Of a stretch of DNA of 64,000 nucleotides, positions 33,053 to 45,656 are shown one piece after another (within the stretch, counting starts at the first letter, position 1; every line of letters begins with the position of its first letter). The stretch is from Rheum nobile (Eukaryota > Streptophyta > Magnoliopsida > Caryophyllales > Polygonaceae): NCBI GenBank assembly GCA_027886185.1, contig WOAB01000878.1:2926001-2990000 (forward strand), given 5' to 3'. The position numbers and the translations under genes were made by a program. The notes under the pieces were generated by a model. That model was not told the DNA's origin. It was given only the letters and a program-made list of their open reading frames with translations, and ran no database searches.

Positions 33053-35789
33053 AACTAGGCCCAATTTATAGAATAATATAAACAAATTAATAAATTCATT
33101 AAGTTTTTTCTGCAAACAACGCGTATAAAAGTTAAACAGATATATATAATAACAATCTATATTTTTAGTCATAAAATAGAATCTAAATTGAGGTAGTTAG
33201 GAAAAGAATTATATAGTAAAATAATATCAAATTTATTTTGTATTTGCTTACAATGTACTTCATCCATGTATTTTAAATTTTATTTTGAAAATAAAACTTA
33301 TACTATTATGGATTAGTTCATTTCTCCTTTCAGATTTTTCGGTACTCACACGCTTCTGGCGTAATTAAGACTCCCTTGTAGTGGATTGGTCCGGAGTTAC
33401 TACAAGAACCTCCAAATGAGCTAGGCATTTCAGTTGGTATATGTGACTCCGTCACTTTCTTGGCTTTTAGTAAATGCAATTTATAGCATCCTAGCTATAT
33501 CATTATGTATACGATTCGTTGAACTTCTAGTTCATGTTCTTTTAACCAAGGATATAAAATTATCGAGAATTTACATTCCTTGCAATCTCTTATACATATT
33601 AGTCTCATTGTCCGCTCCCCCTAAAGTTGAGATTTTATCTCTTCAAAATGATAATCTTGATACCGAGCGATCACCCAATATAAGCTCTAGGTATTCAATA
33701 ATCTATAGGGACTCCTTCCCTCGTAGAATCCCAACTTTCCTTATGGCATTAATTTAGTTCATTTAGGGTGAGAATGGGACGTACACCGCATATGTATATA
33801 CTTTCAGTTCTCTTATGGAGATAAATTTCAATTAGGGAAATATATCATGGTCAGTCAAAGTCAAACTTAATTCTCGACATTCAAATTTTATATGACCCCT
33901 TATGGTCAACGATTCTTCTAGATCGTTTCATGTATTAGCTTTAACCCATCTATGATTGATGACCATATAAATAACGACTGTACCATGTTGTCCTATTAAA
34001 TAGTGTGAGCTACCCGATGCTCGACTGTTACACTACTTGATTGATTTCTTTCTCCCACTTTATGTGTCGTTTGACCAATGTGTTGAGACATCTATCAACA
34101 TAGTAAAATATATGAACAATTAACATTGGTCCATATGACGGTGTTATTAATCCTCACATGTATTCTTGAATATGTCAAGAAACATGGAGACTATGGATTT
34201 ACTCTTTACATAATCGACATTGTTACCAAGAAAACAAGTCGTGTATTTACGATCACTCTAAGACAAGGACTCCATGTCCTAGGATCCTTTGGTCCTTTAG
34301 TAGGTGTTTGTGGTGAATTTATAATGATCCCGTACATCATTGTTTCACTTGGGTGATCAAATCCCTTTTTTGCCACAAACAAATATTTTTGCCATCAACT
34401 AACTTCTGGTTAGAAATTTTATATGATTCAATGGGTTGTCGTATATACCTAGTGTGCAAAGTTTCCTATGAACTTTTAGATAGATATTCGATATTTTCCT
34501 CATTCATGAATTCTGCATGATAACCAATTTCTCGAATATCTTTTCAAATGATCAACAAGTTTGTCCTGAACTTGTAAACATAGAGTGTTACTCATTTAAT
34601 ATATTGTCCTTCTAAACCTTATATTTTACACTTGGTTTTTGTCATTTTGCAGGATAAAGAAACTTCTAGTTTATCAAAATGGTATAAGTAATAATGGCAT
34701 TATCGACAATAGTTCCCACAATTGAAATTTCTATATAGGTGATCCTTTAATATTTGGGATATCATCAACTCAAAATTATATAAATCATTACCTTGATTTC
34801 TAACTTTCGAATAAAAATAGATGCCTTAAAATATATACTACCATAGTACAAAATTGATATATGATCATGAAACTCTTCGGGAGTATATAGTGATCTCTAA
34901 ATTGTCAAAATATTGAGTCTTAATACTCTCATAGAGTTGATGATGGTATGATATAATCATTAGTTTAGCACAATTTCACAGGAATTCCAAGTGCTAATTC
35001 TTATCCCAAATTCGTTTAGCTAAATGAATTTTAACACTTAAACCACGTGTTAAATTGTTTCTTCTGGAAACCCTTAAAAATTTGGCATTGTAATCATAAC
35101 AACTATTCCAAAATAAATTAAAGAGCTAAAATACTATTTAAAGAAGATAAATTCATCATTCTATCAATTCGAGGAATTATGTCACTTCAGGGACAATTTG
35201 ATTTTATGTGTACATCCATTCCCAAGGATGAAATTATTATTTTACTATAAATACATAAAATATGTAAAAGTAACATAATTAATGAAACAACAACAAAAAT
35301 AACACAAACAACATTACTTAAATAAAGAGGATCGTTGTCAACTTCGGGTGACAAGAAATTAAACATTAAATTTATTGACCCTTTTATAACCTACTACAAT
35401 AGGTTATTTCTAATTTATCTTTTTATTATCTGCTTAAGGAGATTATATTTTCTATAGTTACTCACTACAAGGAGTAATATGGTTTATTGTTTCGCCTACT
35501 TCGGGAGATTGAACTTATCACTACGGGGATGATTTTGGATTTGTCTATACCTTGACAAATATATTATGTGTGCATCCACTTCAGGGAATGTCAATTATCA
35601 AATTAATATAAGATCTATAAATTATAATCAACCGTGAAATAAACAAACTAGTATATGACAAGAGTAAGTTAATTTGAGTCTTTTTATTTCTATCCACTTT
35701 CAGGAATAATATACGTCACTACAAGGACGTCATTTGACTCACAATGTATATACCCTTCAAGAGATAAATTAACTCTACAAAACAGGGAT
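33053..35789. other. AT-rich DNA without a recognisable gene
   Basis: Short open frames near 33,434-33,757 and 34,126-34,356 show no family motif I recognise. From about 35,330, words such as CACTTCGGGTGA, CACTACAAGGAG and CACTTCAGGGA become frequent and grade into the minisatellite. It probably belongs to the interior of the decayed element whose LTR lies at 36,632. Confidence 0.4.
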
Positions 35790-36360
35790 TTTGAAAATTA
35801 TCACTTCAGGAATTAGGATTGAAAATTATCACTTCAAGGATTAGGATTGAAAATTTTCACTTCAGGGATTAAGATAGAAAATTATCACTTCACAACTATC
35901 ACTTCAGGATTGAGAATTCTCACTTCAGGGAATTATCACTTCACAATTATCATTTCAGGGATTGGAAATTATCGCTTCAGGGACTGGAAATTATCGCTTC
36001 AAGGACTGAAAACTATCGCTTCAGGGATTGAAATTTTATTGATTCAGGGACTAAAAACTATCGCTTCAGGGATTGAGATTATCACTTCAAGGATCGAAAA
36101 TTATCACTTCAGGGATTGAAAATTATCACTTCAAGGATTGAAAACTATCACTTCAGGGACTGAAAAAATATGTTTATATCACTACTATGACATCATCAAA
36201 CGATATCACTTCAGGGATCAAACGATATCACTTCAGGGATCGAAAGTTAATCACTTTAGGGACTGACAGTTAATATCACTTCAGGGATTGAAAATTATCG
36301 CTTCAGGGATTGAAAATTATCGCTTCAGGGATTATCATTTCAGGGATTGAAAGGAGTATG
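35790..36360. repeat. 20-22-bp minisatellite
   Basis: Degenerate tandem units of the form ATTATC(A/G)CTTCAGGGATTGA, with variants CTTCAAGG and GGACTGAAAA. The unit length drifts between about 19 and 23 bp. The repeats sit just inside a short copia-type LTR, in the position of its untranslated leader. Confidence 0.9.
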
Positions 36361-36631
36361 ATTTCCTTTCCTTAGGAGAACAACTAAATAAATTCGATCA
36401 ATGAAGAACATACAAAATGGCTTAAAGATATATTAAAAACAATTAATTGTTTATTGCTAAGTACCTACAAACAAACAAGTTAGTACGAGCAATATATAAG
36501 AAAAAGGAATTAGTCTGAAGGAAAAATAGCTTATACGGATCAATTAGAAAGACCGTGCACCACGTAGATGAACGAGTATTGGTAGGCTGCTAGCAATTAA
36601 GCAGGACTTCAAGCAATTCGTGCTGATAACG

Positions 36632-36811
36632 TGTTATAAACTAAGAGAAAAAGAGAGATTTGAGAGAAAGAAAAGAGAGTAATGATGTGTATTATTAGAC
36701 CTCCAGTGAGGGTATATATATGGTTTACAAATACAATGCTTGGCCCATAAGCCAACTTTAGAATTACATGGGCTTTATCTTATGTACATCCAAATACATA
36801 ATATTATAACA
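36632..36811 (-). mobile_element. Short copia-type LTR, 180 bp, minus orientation
   Basis: The block is bounded by TGTTATAA at both ends as inverted copies (36,632 and 36,811). On the minus strand it begins TGTTATAATATTATG and ends TTATAACA. It is followed directly by CGTTATCAGCACG, a primer-site-like sequence seen next to many copia LTRs. On that strand it contains a CCATATATATACC promoter-like element and a CT-rich leader. The matching second LTR was not found, so the element is truncated. Confidence 0.65.
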
Positions 36812-37160
36812 CATTCTAATATGATTTTTAATTTTAAACAAAATGTTTGATTTAATTTGATTAGTTGAGATCTCATTATTTACTATTAATACATTAACGT
36901 TTTAATTAGCTTTTTTTATACGACTACGGTTTCACGAATTCTTTATCAAGTCCTATGTCGAGCTTCAACTAACTTTATGTCAATTAAATTTTGTTTTTTC
37001 AAGTAAATTTAAACCAAACTAGCTATAAGATAACTTATATTGATAGTATAACGAACAAGATAAATTTTGTTCTATCTAAGATTGATTATGTATTTTCTTT
37101 TCACGATCTCATCAATTTTCATAAGAGAAAGTGAATCAAATGACATTAATTGGGTCGGAA
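36812..37160. other. AT-rich spacer
   Basis: I see no gene, repeat unit or recognisable motif in this stretch. It lies between the short LTR and the tandem duplication. Confidence 0.4.
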
Positions 37161-37545
37161 ACCGTGCACCCATAATCCCATATAAATAAATACACTCACA
37201 AATTTAGCTATATACAAGTTATGATTAATATTATACTTCATTTTCGTAACACATTCAAATTATTCATTTATCAATTCATCTTAATCATATTAAGCTTTTT
37301 TGACATGTAAAATTATAGTTTTCTCTTCACTCTTTATACGTTAGCCACTTTGTACACCCATAATCCCACATATATATATTAACACTAAAAAATTTAGCTA
37401 TATAAAAGTTATGAATAATATTATACTTCCTTTTCGTAACACATTCAAATTATTCAATTCATCTTAATCATATTCAGCTTTTTTGACATGTAAAATTGTA
37501 ATTTTCTGTTTATTCTGTATACGTTAGTCACTTTGTACTTTTTGT
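37161..37545. repeat. Tandem duplication, unit about 189 bp
   Basis: Two diverged copies (starting near 37,163 and 37,351) share CACCCATAATCCCA, AATTTAGCTATATA, CGTAACACATTCAAATTATT and GCTTTTTTGACATGTAAAAT. It lies within the Helitron-like segment. Confidence 0.85.
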
Positions 37546-38280
37546 AGCTAATTTTCAACAAATAAATTTTAACAAGTTTTTTATAGTGTTTCAGGTATTA
37601 TTTTTATTACAGACATCAAACCAGAGTTTTTAGTTTAAGTATCATTTTCTTGATGAGAGAAATGTTTGTTGTTCATGATATTAATTGTTTTGTTCATGTT
37701 ATTAAGTTGCTTACATTCTCTTGAACAACATTCCTTTTAAGCATTGAGTAAATTTAGCCAAATTCAACATTCAAAAAGCCAATTGCTCAACAAAGATTAC
37801 TCAAAGCTAATATATACGTACATTAGAATAAATTGATGGATTTGATCATTTCTAAAATTACTTACATTAATTAAAAGTTTAATAATTCTGTGACGATAAA
37901 TTATTATATAAAATTTTATATTTGTTTACATTGAATTGATGAAACATGATTTTTATTAAACAAATCATTCTTACAAAAAAGCTTACCCATATTTTTTATT
38001 AAAGTTTTTACTTCTTTTTTATGTTCAATTATATATCTTCTAATATTGTATACTGATTTGATAATATGTCATTTTAGCATATCATTTGTCTTTTAATTTC
38101 TACAAATTTATTGTGATACATGTGAACAATATTGTTCAATTTTTCATCTTTTTTACTAATATTTTTCAATAAAATATATACAATTTTTTTATGGTTTATG
38201 CTAATATAATATAGTTTTATTAGATATACACGTAAAAGTGATATTGAAGCTATATTAAAACACTTTAACAAAAAGATCAC
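37546..38280. other. AT-rich DNA, no gene seen
   Basis: No coding region or repeat I can support. It leads to the hairpin-CTAG end at 38,281-38,302. Confidence 0.4.
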
Positions 38281-38302
38281 GTGCATGGCACAAGTTCACT
38301 AG

Positions 38303-38357
38303 TTATTCATTAATGAAAATTAAGTTACTTTTTGATATATTATATATGGTATCAACC
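38303..38357 (+). repeat. Copia LTR remnant and primer binding site
   Basis: The sequence between the Helitron-like end and TGGTATCAACC (38,347-38,357) should be the last bases of a copia 5' LTR. TGGTATCAAC is close to the TGGTATCAGA primer site complementary to initiator tRNA-Met. Confidence 0.55.
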
Positions 38358-38422
38358 TAAAGATCCTAGGGTACAAAATTCTCTCTTCTTCTCCCACACA
38401 AGAGCGTACCATTAACTCAACC

Positions 38423-40877
38423 ATGGCTGCCGATTATGCAACTCATTTGTCCAACCCACATGAACCTGTAAAACCATTCACAATTGTTTTCCTTTCAAAT
38501 GTTCTTAAACTTACCTCCACAAGTTATCTAACCTGGAAGGTTCAGATCAAATCCACTCTCGAAGGTTATGTTTTGTTTAATTTCCTGGATGGCTCCAACC
38601 TACCTCTGGTGGAGTCTGTCACCATAGATTCACAAACTACCCCAAATCCTGCTTACCTCACATGGAAACGTCAGGATCAGAATCTCTACGGTGCCATCAT
38701 TGGTACTCTTTCACCCTTTGTTGCCACACTGGTAACAACCGCCACTACCTCCAGGCAAGTTTGGGAACTTCTACAACAGACTTGTGGGAAGGCATCCCGA
38801 GGTCACATCAAACAGAGAAAATACAAGCTTCGTTCTTCCAGCAAGGGCACTCAAAGTGTCTCTGAGTACATGCAGTCCATCAAAGCTTCCACAGACTTGC
38901 ATGCTCGCCTCCCTCAAATCGGCTGTCAACAACGAGGACTTGACGGATTATGTTCTCCGTGGCTTGGATGACTCTTACAAACCTGTCATTCATGGTTTCA
39001 ATGCTCATGAAACACTAATCTACTTTGAGGAGCTACACCAAAAATTGATAAACCACGAACTCTCCCTGAAGCTAGAATTGAAGGAGAGCACTTGTCCTAC
39101 CACAACCTTGAATGCTCAAACTCGTCTAGGCAAGATGAAAAACAAGAACGTTGCACAATAACAAGCATGGCAACAACCCCACTCAACCCCAAAATCACAA
39201 AACTGGCCACACTAAAACCCAAGTACGTACCAACCTTAACCACCCAACTTCCCATCACCTTACCCGAACCCCGAAAAACCATTCAAGGGCCGTTGCCAGT
39301 GGTGCAAAACGGTAGGTCATGTCGTCACACAATGCCCCACCCTACGCCAACAACACCCAAACCTCCCACTCCCAACCCACCACAAACCTTCATGGCCTCG
39401 ACCTCTACCCCACCCACTCCTCCCAATAACTGGCTTGTCGATAGTGGCGCATCTCATCATGTCACAAACGACCTCAACAACCTAGTCCTCCACTACCCCT
39501 ATAATGGCCTGATGAAATGGTTGTGGGTGATGGAACGGGTTTAACCATAACACACTCATGCTCTTTATCTCTTCCTTCTTCTCATCATCAGTTTACTCTC
39601 TCTAAAGTCTTATGTGTCCCATCTATGTCAAAAAATATTCTATCTGTCTCTAAATTTACAAAAGACACTCAATACGCCTTTGTTTTCTTACCTTATTGCT
39701 TTCTTGGGAAGGACATCAAGTCATGAACAACACTCCTTAGGGGTCCTTGCGTTGACAGTGTCTACATATGTCCCTAGCCTTCACCGACCGTCAATAACAC
39801 CTATCTGCCCAACTCTGTGTCGTGGCATCACAAATTAGGCCACCCGTCATCTTCAACGTTCCAGTTCATTTCCAAGAAGTTTCCTTTATGGATTTCTAGA
39901 TTTCAGCAATCAGACTGTGTTTCTTGTCAGCTTAATAAAAGCCATGCACTTGAAATCATATATTCAGATGTATGGAGTTCTCCTGTTATGTCTTATGATA
40001 TCCACCGCTATTATATCATCTTTGTTGATCACTTTACCAGATATATATGGCTCTATCCTCTCAAAAAGAAGTCTGAAACACATTCTGTCTTTGTCAAATT
40101 CAAATCCCTAGTTGAATTTTCTTCAAACAAAAGATCAAAATTCTACATTCTGATAATGGTGGTGAATATGTAGCCTTAAGGTCTTTCTTAAGTGTCAATG
40201 GTATAACTCATCTTACATCTCCACCCCATGTACCAGAACACAATGGTCTATCTGAACGACGACATAGGCATATAGTAGAAACTGGTCTCTCTCTGCTTTC
40301 CTATTCTGGTATTCCTCTTGATCCTTGGCCTCATGCCTTGCTTACAACGGTTTATCTTATCAATCGTTTTCCCACCCCAGTCTTAAATCATGAGTCACCT
40401 TATGTCAAATTGCTCAATCAACCGCTAGATTATCAAAAACTAAAGAATTTTGGTTGTTTGTGTTTTTCATGGTTACGCCCGTACACATCCCACAAACTTG
40501 AGTCGAGGTCCATTCCTTGTTTTTTTGTCGGGTACTCATCAACTCAAAGTGCATATCAAAGTGTTGATCCCAAAACTAAACATATTTACACATCTCGACA
40601 TGACCAATTCATCGAACATGAGTTTTCGTGCAAAAACCTTGCCACTAAACCCACCGAAATCGTAACAGTAGGTGACGAATGGGTTGATTTTCTACTAGCA
40701 ATAATTTCGTCACCTGTTGACCAAGTGACCCCACCAAACCCACCTCGTTTACCCCACCCCCAAAAATTCAAACAAATTTCCCGTCCAATCCTATCATTAC
40801 TAACCAACCTTATCCCCACCCTCAATCATGGACCCCACCCCCATCAAATCAGCCACATCTCATATCCCATCCTATAG
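38423..40877 (+). pseudogene. Decayed copia gag-protease-integrase polyprotein
   Basis: ATG 38,423 opens a copia gag (YLTWKVQIKSTLEGYVLF, then NLYGAIIGTLSP, then RQVWELLQQTCGKAS). After a frame shift near 38,910 it continues DYVLRGLDDSYKPV. A CCHC knuckle, CQWCKTVGHVVTQC, lies near 39,294-39,335. The protease motif NWLVDSGASHHVT follows near 39,430, then the pre-integrase WHHKLGHP with CVSCQLNK (39,817-39,950), and the integrase core (YSDVWSSP, then a frame shift near 40,130, then HSDNGGEY, PEHNGLSERRHRHIVE, LINRFPTP and FGCLCF). At least three frame shifts are present. The frame stops at 40,877 with no reverse transcriptase, where the MULE sequence begins. The gag style suggests the Ale/Retrofit side of copia, but that is tentative. 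Confidence 0.85.
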
Positions 40878-40903
40878 CTAACAACCATTTACATCCAATT
40901 TTA

Positions 40904-41655
40904 GGCGTATTAGCAAGAATACCAGAATTTCAAAGCCAACTTGTAAAAAAATCTATCTTTTGAAAAGTATTGCAAAACTACCAGATTTTTGTACAGATTG
41001 TGGTATTTTTGCTATTGTTGAGGGTATAATTTAACTTTTCTTTTCAATTGAATATCCTTAAAAGTTGACTAATATTTTCTCCAAAAAAGATAAAAGAAAT
41101 CCTTAATATCTCCTTAATCACTTTCTCCCTCCCGGTGGCAGCCCCATCACATCAACCTTCAAGTATGTCTTCCTTGAACTGTGCCTTAATTAAAATTGGT
41201 GAGTAAGTTTCCCTCTAAAAGAAAATTATTCAGCTCCTTCAACCCTTAATCCCTCCAGCGTAACTCAGCTGACAAAAATCCCTGAATATTCCTGGAGAAC
41301 TTGAAAGCAGTCTGACTCTAGCACTTACTCCACGTGAGATATTTCACACCTGATATTTCACACCTGACGCCCTCCATTAAAGCTTGAATGGGTAAGTAAA
41401 CTCTCCTGAAAAACAATCGATTTTCCCCCTCTGTATACATGAAGTTCAAAAACCTTCTTTATTTATAGGTACGAAAGTAGTGTATGTGAAGTTCATCAGT
41501 GGTGGAGAATGGAAACAACAAGGGAAAAGGTAGTTGTATGAGGGTGATAGAACAGTGAAAGCCATGTTGCTTTCCCCTGACATGGACTTGGCTACACTGC
41601 GCAACAAATGGACTGAGAAGAATCCATTTGATGAAGAGAAGTTGTTTGTGCAATA
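40904..41655 (+). mobile_element. Left part of a mudrA-type MULE
   Basis: The copia homology ends about 40,903. The next sequence (GGCGTATTAGCAAGAATACC) is a candidate terminal repeat followed by untranslated sequence. An acceptor (ATTTATAG|GTACG, about 41,470) starts the coding exon, which is split at 41,655 by the Athila-like element and resumes at 58,497. The right end lies outside the window, so the TIR cannot be confirmed. Confidence 0.5.
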
Positions 41656-43236
41656 TGATAGGTCCAAATCCTACCCCACAAGTATACGGGTTCGGTTGTA
41701 GTATCAAGGTATCGAACTCAGGGACTATGTAATAGTACCAATTGTCAGATCAACTAATAGACTAAGTCGTAAGTAAGAAAGGTTTGCAATTCGGGTTCAA
41801 TGGTAACAAATGTCAAGTAAAAATGAATTGTCAGTTGGGAAAAAGCTTCCAAGGTTAGGATCCCCACAATGGTGTTTCGGTAGGTTCTAGACAATATCTG
41901 ATTAGATTTCAATATGAATGTCATTTGAAGGACTCACTATCTAATGTCAACACTACCTCTTTTCAGACGAATAGTGCATGTACCTAGACTCGACTAGCAG
42001 TCACTTTCGCACAAAGCTAATCTCATTAAGGTCCATTAAGTTCTGTAAAGATCAATGAACAAATAGAAACAACATTCGCTTTCGCGCTCCGCGGAATCTA
42101 CTCATCCAAAAATCAATTTGATAGTCAAGTACCACAAGAGGGATTAAGTCACTTTCGCACAAATAATCCTCAAGTTCTATCCTAGGGATCTATCATGTAT
42201 CAATCTTCTATTATCATTTTCTCCTTTCGGTCTCAAATTACAATAGAAATCCTAATTACGAATCAATTAGGTCATTAAGCATCCTAGGATAGAATCAAAT
42301 CTCATTCACATATTCATTCAATCAAATACCGCAATCAAACCTACCTAATTCACCATTGGGTTCACCCAACCCTAGAAAAGAAGGTTTAGCTAGACATGAG
42401 AGAAAGAGAAATCAAATTCATTGAAAGAGACAACATACCAATTGTATTCCAAAAGAGATTCGATTCTCAAACGATCCAATGTAGCAAAATCTCCAAAATC
42501 TTCCCTAGGGTTTTTGAGATATCTAAAAACATAGATGCAACTGCTAGGTCCTCCAAATAGAAGTTTTTACAAGTCTTTTATACCCCCCTCCAAATAGCAA
42601 ACGACGCACGGGATAAAACAAGTTGAAGACAAAACACGTGGCCCGACTCGGCCAAAAACTCGGCCGGGTCACGGGCCGAGTTTCAGTCAGCGACGCTGAC
42701 TCAGGCGACAACTCGGTCGGGTCTCGACCGAGTTGTGTCCAGTTAACAACTCCTGGGCTGACTCGAGAGACAACTTGGTCGGGTCTCGACCGAGTTGTTC
42801 TCAGATAACTTCCTTTGGCTGACTCGGGCCGAAACTCGGTCGGGTCTCGACCGAGTTGCTCCCAGTTGACGTCTTGAGTGGGCTTCATGACTCGGGTCGA
42901 AACTCGGCCGGGTCTGGGCCGAGTTTGGCGCAATTTTCTTCCTTGGTTCTTGCCTCAGACTCTCTCCTTGATCGACCTTGGTCCCGCCTTCTTCTTGTCA
43001 TCCGCCCACTTGACGTTGGCGTCATCCCTTCGAGCCCTCTACTCAAACATCTTCGTATTAAGGCTCATATTCTCCAAAAATGCCTCCTAAAGATCCTGAA
43101 ATGAAACAAACGCAAGAGTAGACTCCGGACACTACAAACCTACTAAAACCAAATAAAACTAAAAGGAAAAAGGAGCAAAACAAACCTATTCAAGAGAAAT
43201 AAACGTGATCTAAACTAGCCTAAATGCATGCTATCA
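41656..43236 (-). repeat. 3' LTR of the Athila-like element
   Basis: 1581 bp, bounded on the plus strand by TGATAGGTCCAAA and GCATGCTATCA. It contains an array of five hairpins (42,657-42,926) and is nearly identical to the other LTR. Confidence 0.92.
42657..42926. repeat. Five-hairpin array in the Athila-like LTR
   Basis: Five palindromic units, AACTCGG(T/C)C...G(A/G)CCGAGTT, each with a 9-10-bp stem and a short GGTC-type loop, start at about 42,657, 42,710, 42,772, 42,833 and 42,901. The stem base that changes from C to T on one side changes from G to A on the other. The same array lies in the other LTR at about 47,818-48,087. Confidence 0.88.
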
Positions 43237-44680
43237 AATCCCCCAGGCTTGAACCTTGCTTGTCCCAAGCAAGCTCATGACAATGAGACCACAGAATACG
43301 CAACAGCTGTTTCTATCCAAAATACATATGAGCAATGACCATGAAGGGTCAAACAAATGACAAATTCCGTCCTAGCATGCTTCTCAATCAATGACAAAAG
43401 TACAATCAGTTCTTCCATTCTAGACCTCACCAGAATAAAAAACAAGTCACTCACACTCATGTGTTTAGGCATGTGTTTCACTCAATATCAAATCTCAACT
43501 TTGAATGCTAACTACCATAAGCTTGCAACAATGTTCTTAATCTCCACCACTAAGGACCATGCACACAACAAAAATCATGAGGACTTTTCCAAGGTTGCAA
43601 TGGGGCCAAGGTATAACATAGGGCATAGGAATATTTAGGCCATGAGGAGTTAAATCCGGGGAAAAGGGTCTTACCAAGGCAACTCCAAGCGAAAATAACC
43701 TTTAATTGAATTACAACCTTCAAACCCGTGCAACTTTACCCTTACATATGACATGGTCTCCTTTCTTCAAGAACTTAACTTCTTCTTCTTTTTTTCTTCT
43801 TTTTTTATTTTTATTTTTTGAAAGAAGTCAAAGAAGAAAAATGGAAAGGAGACACATTACAAATTTATACACATTTCACATATCTAACCACCATATATGT
43901 AATTTCCCCCAAGCTTGGCTAAAATCCACTATAGCAACAACAATTCAGCTATCCTAATCCCTGGATGGGAAGGACGAACTTATAGGCTTGGTATGCTTTT
44001 GTGGAGTTTCCAAAGAATAGGCAATAAGGCACAACGGGCTTCAAGCAGGGGATACATGAATAGGGTGGCCAAGGATGAAAAAGGGTAAATAAAAACAATG
44101 CCTCAATCCTTTTAATGTCATGCACATAAGTCGTGAGCGTGGCCTCAAAGAAGATATTAATGTAAGTTCTAGAGTTAGCACACAAAGAGAGTTCACACAC
44201 ATGAAGAAAACGAGAAGACTTTTGCAAATGTAGTCCTAGAAAGGCCAACAATCTCACTAGGTCATTTTGTCTAGAATGTCGGTTCTAAAGTACCTTAGTC
44301 AAAGTCCACATGCTCAGGTCATTGCCATAGTTTTGATCAATCATATCAAGCTCATAATGCAATTGCAATATCAACAACCAAAACATATTAAGAGGATTCA
44401 TAACTCATGCATTACAAGAAAAACAACCAGAAGGAAACAAGCAAAAAGGGTCAAATCCAACATCCATAATGCAATGCATAGAAACAAGTTCATAATGATT
44501 AAAAAAAAATGCAAACACAACTAAATCGGATGAACTAAGATGATCATGCAAGTCTACATGTGAATTGCTCCCCCAAGCTAAACCCTACATTGTCCCAATG
44601 TAGAAAAATAACAAAAGAAGAGGAAACTCACATCTAGAGTCTTGGGTTGCCTCCCAAGCAGCGCTTCTTTTGGGTCATTA
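43237..44680 (-). other. 3' untranslated region of the Athila-like element
   Basis: Non-coding DNA that matches, in reverse, the last 1.4 kb of the element at 5.9-12.8 kb. Shared features include the polypurine-like CCTGGGGGATT next to the LTR, the ACATTGGGACAATGTAG phrase near 44,590, and the GGGAGGCAACCCA motif near 44,643. A T/A-rich low-complexity stretch lies at about 43,785-43,830. Confidence 0.7.
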
Positions 44681-44689
44681 GCTTGACCT

Positions 44690-45656
44690 CCCACCACTTT
44701 CAAGTACTCGGATCGGGAGGGTCGGTGGTACCCTGCTTGATCGGATCAGGCGTGACAACAGGCTTTAGTCGATGACTTTGCACTTTGAACTTTCATGAGT
44801 TTTTATGCCATAACTCATTTGTCCCACCTTTCAGAACTCGAGTCACCCTATACAGTCCTGACCATCTTGTCCCCTTAGAACCTGGAAACATGTTGGATTT
44901 TTCATGGGATAACAACACCATATTTCCACTCTTGAGCTCAACCCTTGTCTTGGCCTTCTTCCTTTTCGTTGGTGTTTGCCTTTTCTTCGCACTAGCATTC
45001 TCATAAGCATCCAAGTCCAGATTTCCCAAACACTCATCAAGCAAACCAGCTATGTCCGATAAGATCTCCTCTTGCCCAGGATCAACCTCAATCTTACAGC
45101 AGGTACCTGTGATAGGAGCTGGTGGAGTGTCTTTGTATATCTCAAGAAAGTAGTCCTTGAAATATTTATACTCAATCTTCTCTTCCCCTATTGTGAATGA
45201 AAGCTTCCCATTCTTTACATCAATATTAGCCCCAGCAGTGGCTAAAAATGGTCTCCCAAGGATGATGGGAGTTTTATCACTAACCTCCATGTCAAGTATC
45301 ACACAATCTCCTGGTATGAAGAACTTTCCCACTTTCACAGGGACATTTTCTATTATCCCAGCAGGATGAGTAACAGACCTATCAGCCATAATGAGACGCA
45401 TCTTGGATGGAACAGGCTCACCCAATTTCAGTTCTTTACAGATTGACAAAGGCATAACATTGACACTAGACCCGAGATCACAAAGACAATTATAAGTGAG
45501 ATTGCCAAAATATGCAGGGATAAATAATTCACCCGGATCTTGTAGTTTCTTTGGCATCTTCTCAGCGCATTCCATTGTCAGGGCCACAGTCTCATAGTCC
45601 TCCAGCCTTCTCTTCTTGATCATAATCTCTTTCAGGAACTTAGCATACACAGGCAT
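44690..45656 (-). pseudogene. Athila-type aspartic protease fused by deletion to the integrase C-terminus
   Basis: The frame (45,656 down to 44,793) opens MPVYAKFLKEIMIKKRR, the conserved gag-protease junction. It then has a retropepsin with CDLGSSVNVMPLSICKELKL and the flap-side IILGRPFLATAGANIDVKNG. After an acidic linker it passes into KSGNMVLLSHEKSNMFPGSK and RWSGLYRVTRVLKGG, which is the C-terminal tail of Athila integrases. The RT, RNase H and integrase core that belong between are missing without breaking the frame. It follows gag after a TAA that replaces a Gln-type codon. The protease Asp is present, so this part could fold, but the element cannot reverse-transcribe itself. Confidence 0.82.

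Larger units (their letters stand above)
31800..38302 (+). mobile_element. Possible Helitron-like element, AT-rich, with nested insertions
   Basis: The 3' end has the Helitron pattern: a small hairpin GTGC-ATG-GCAC (38,281-38,291), then CTAG at 38,299-38,302, followed by T. A matching 5' end could be TC at 31,800 followed by TATATATATTAAAACTGGC, but the preceding base is C rather than the usual A. No Rep/helicase gene was seen, so it would be non-autonomous. The 3' end falls inside what should be a copia LTR just before its primer site (38,347), which fits an insertion. Confidence is limited by the 5' boundary. Confidence 0.4.

Noticed and set aside
33434..34356. Open frames of 107 and 76 codons
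   Set aside because: No family motif, AT-rich low-quality translations, and no support from splice sites or neighbours.
35790..36360. Regular short repeats that might suggest a CRISPR array
   Set aside because: The units are degenerate and directly tandem, with no unique spacers, in a plant genome; it is a minisatellite.
42544..42933. 129-codon minus-strand frame in the Athila-like LTR
   Set aside because: It is generated by the hairpin array (repeated RPGRVS-type peptides) and has no protein-family signal.
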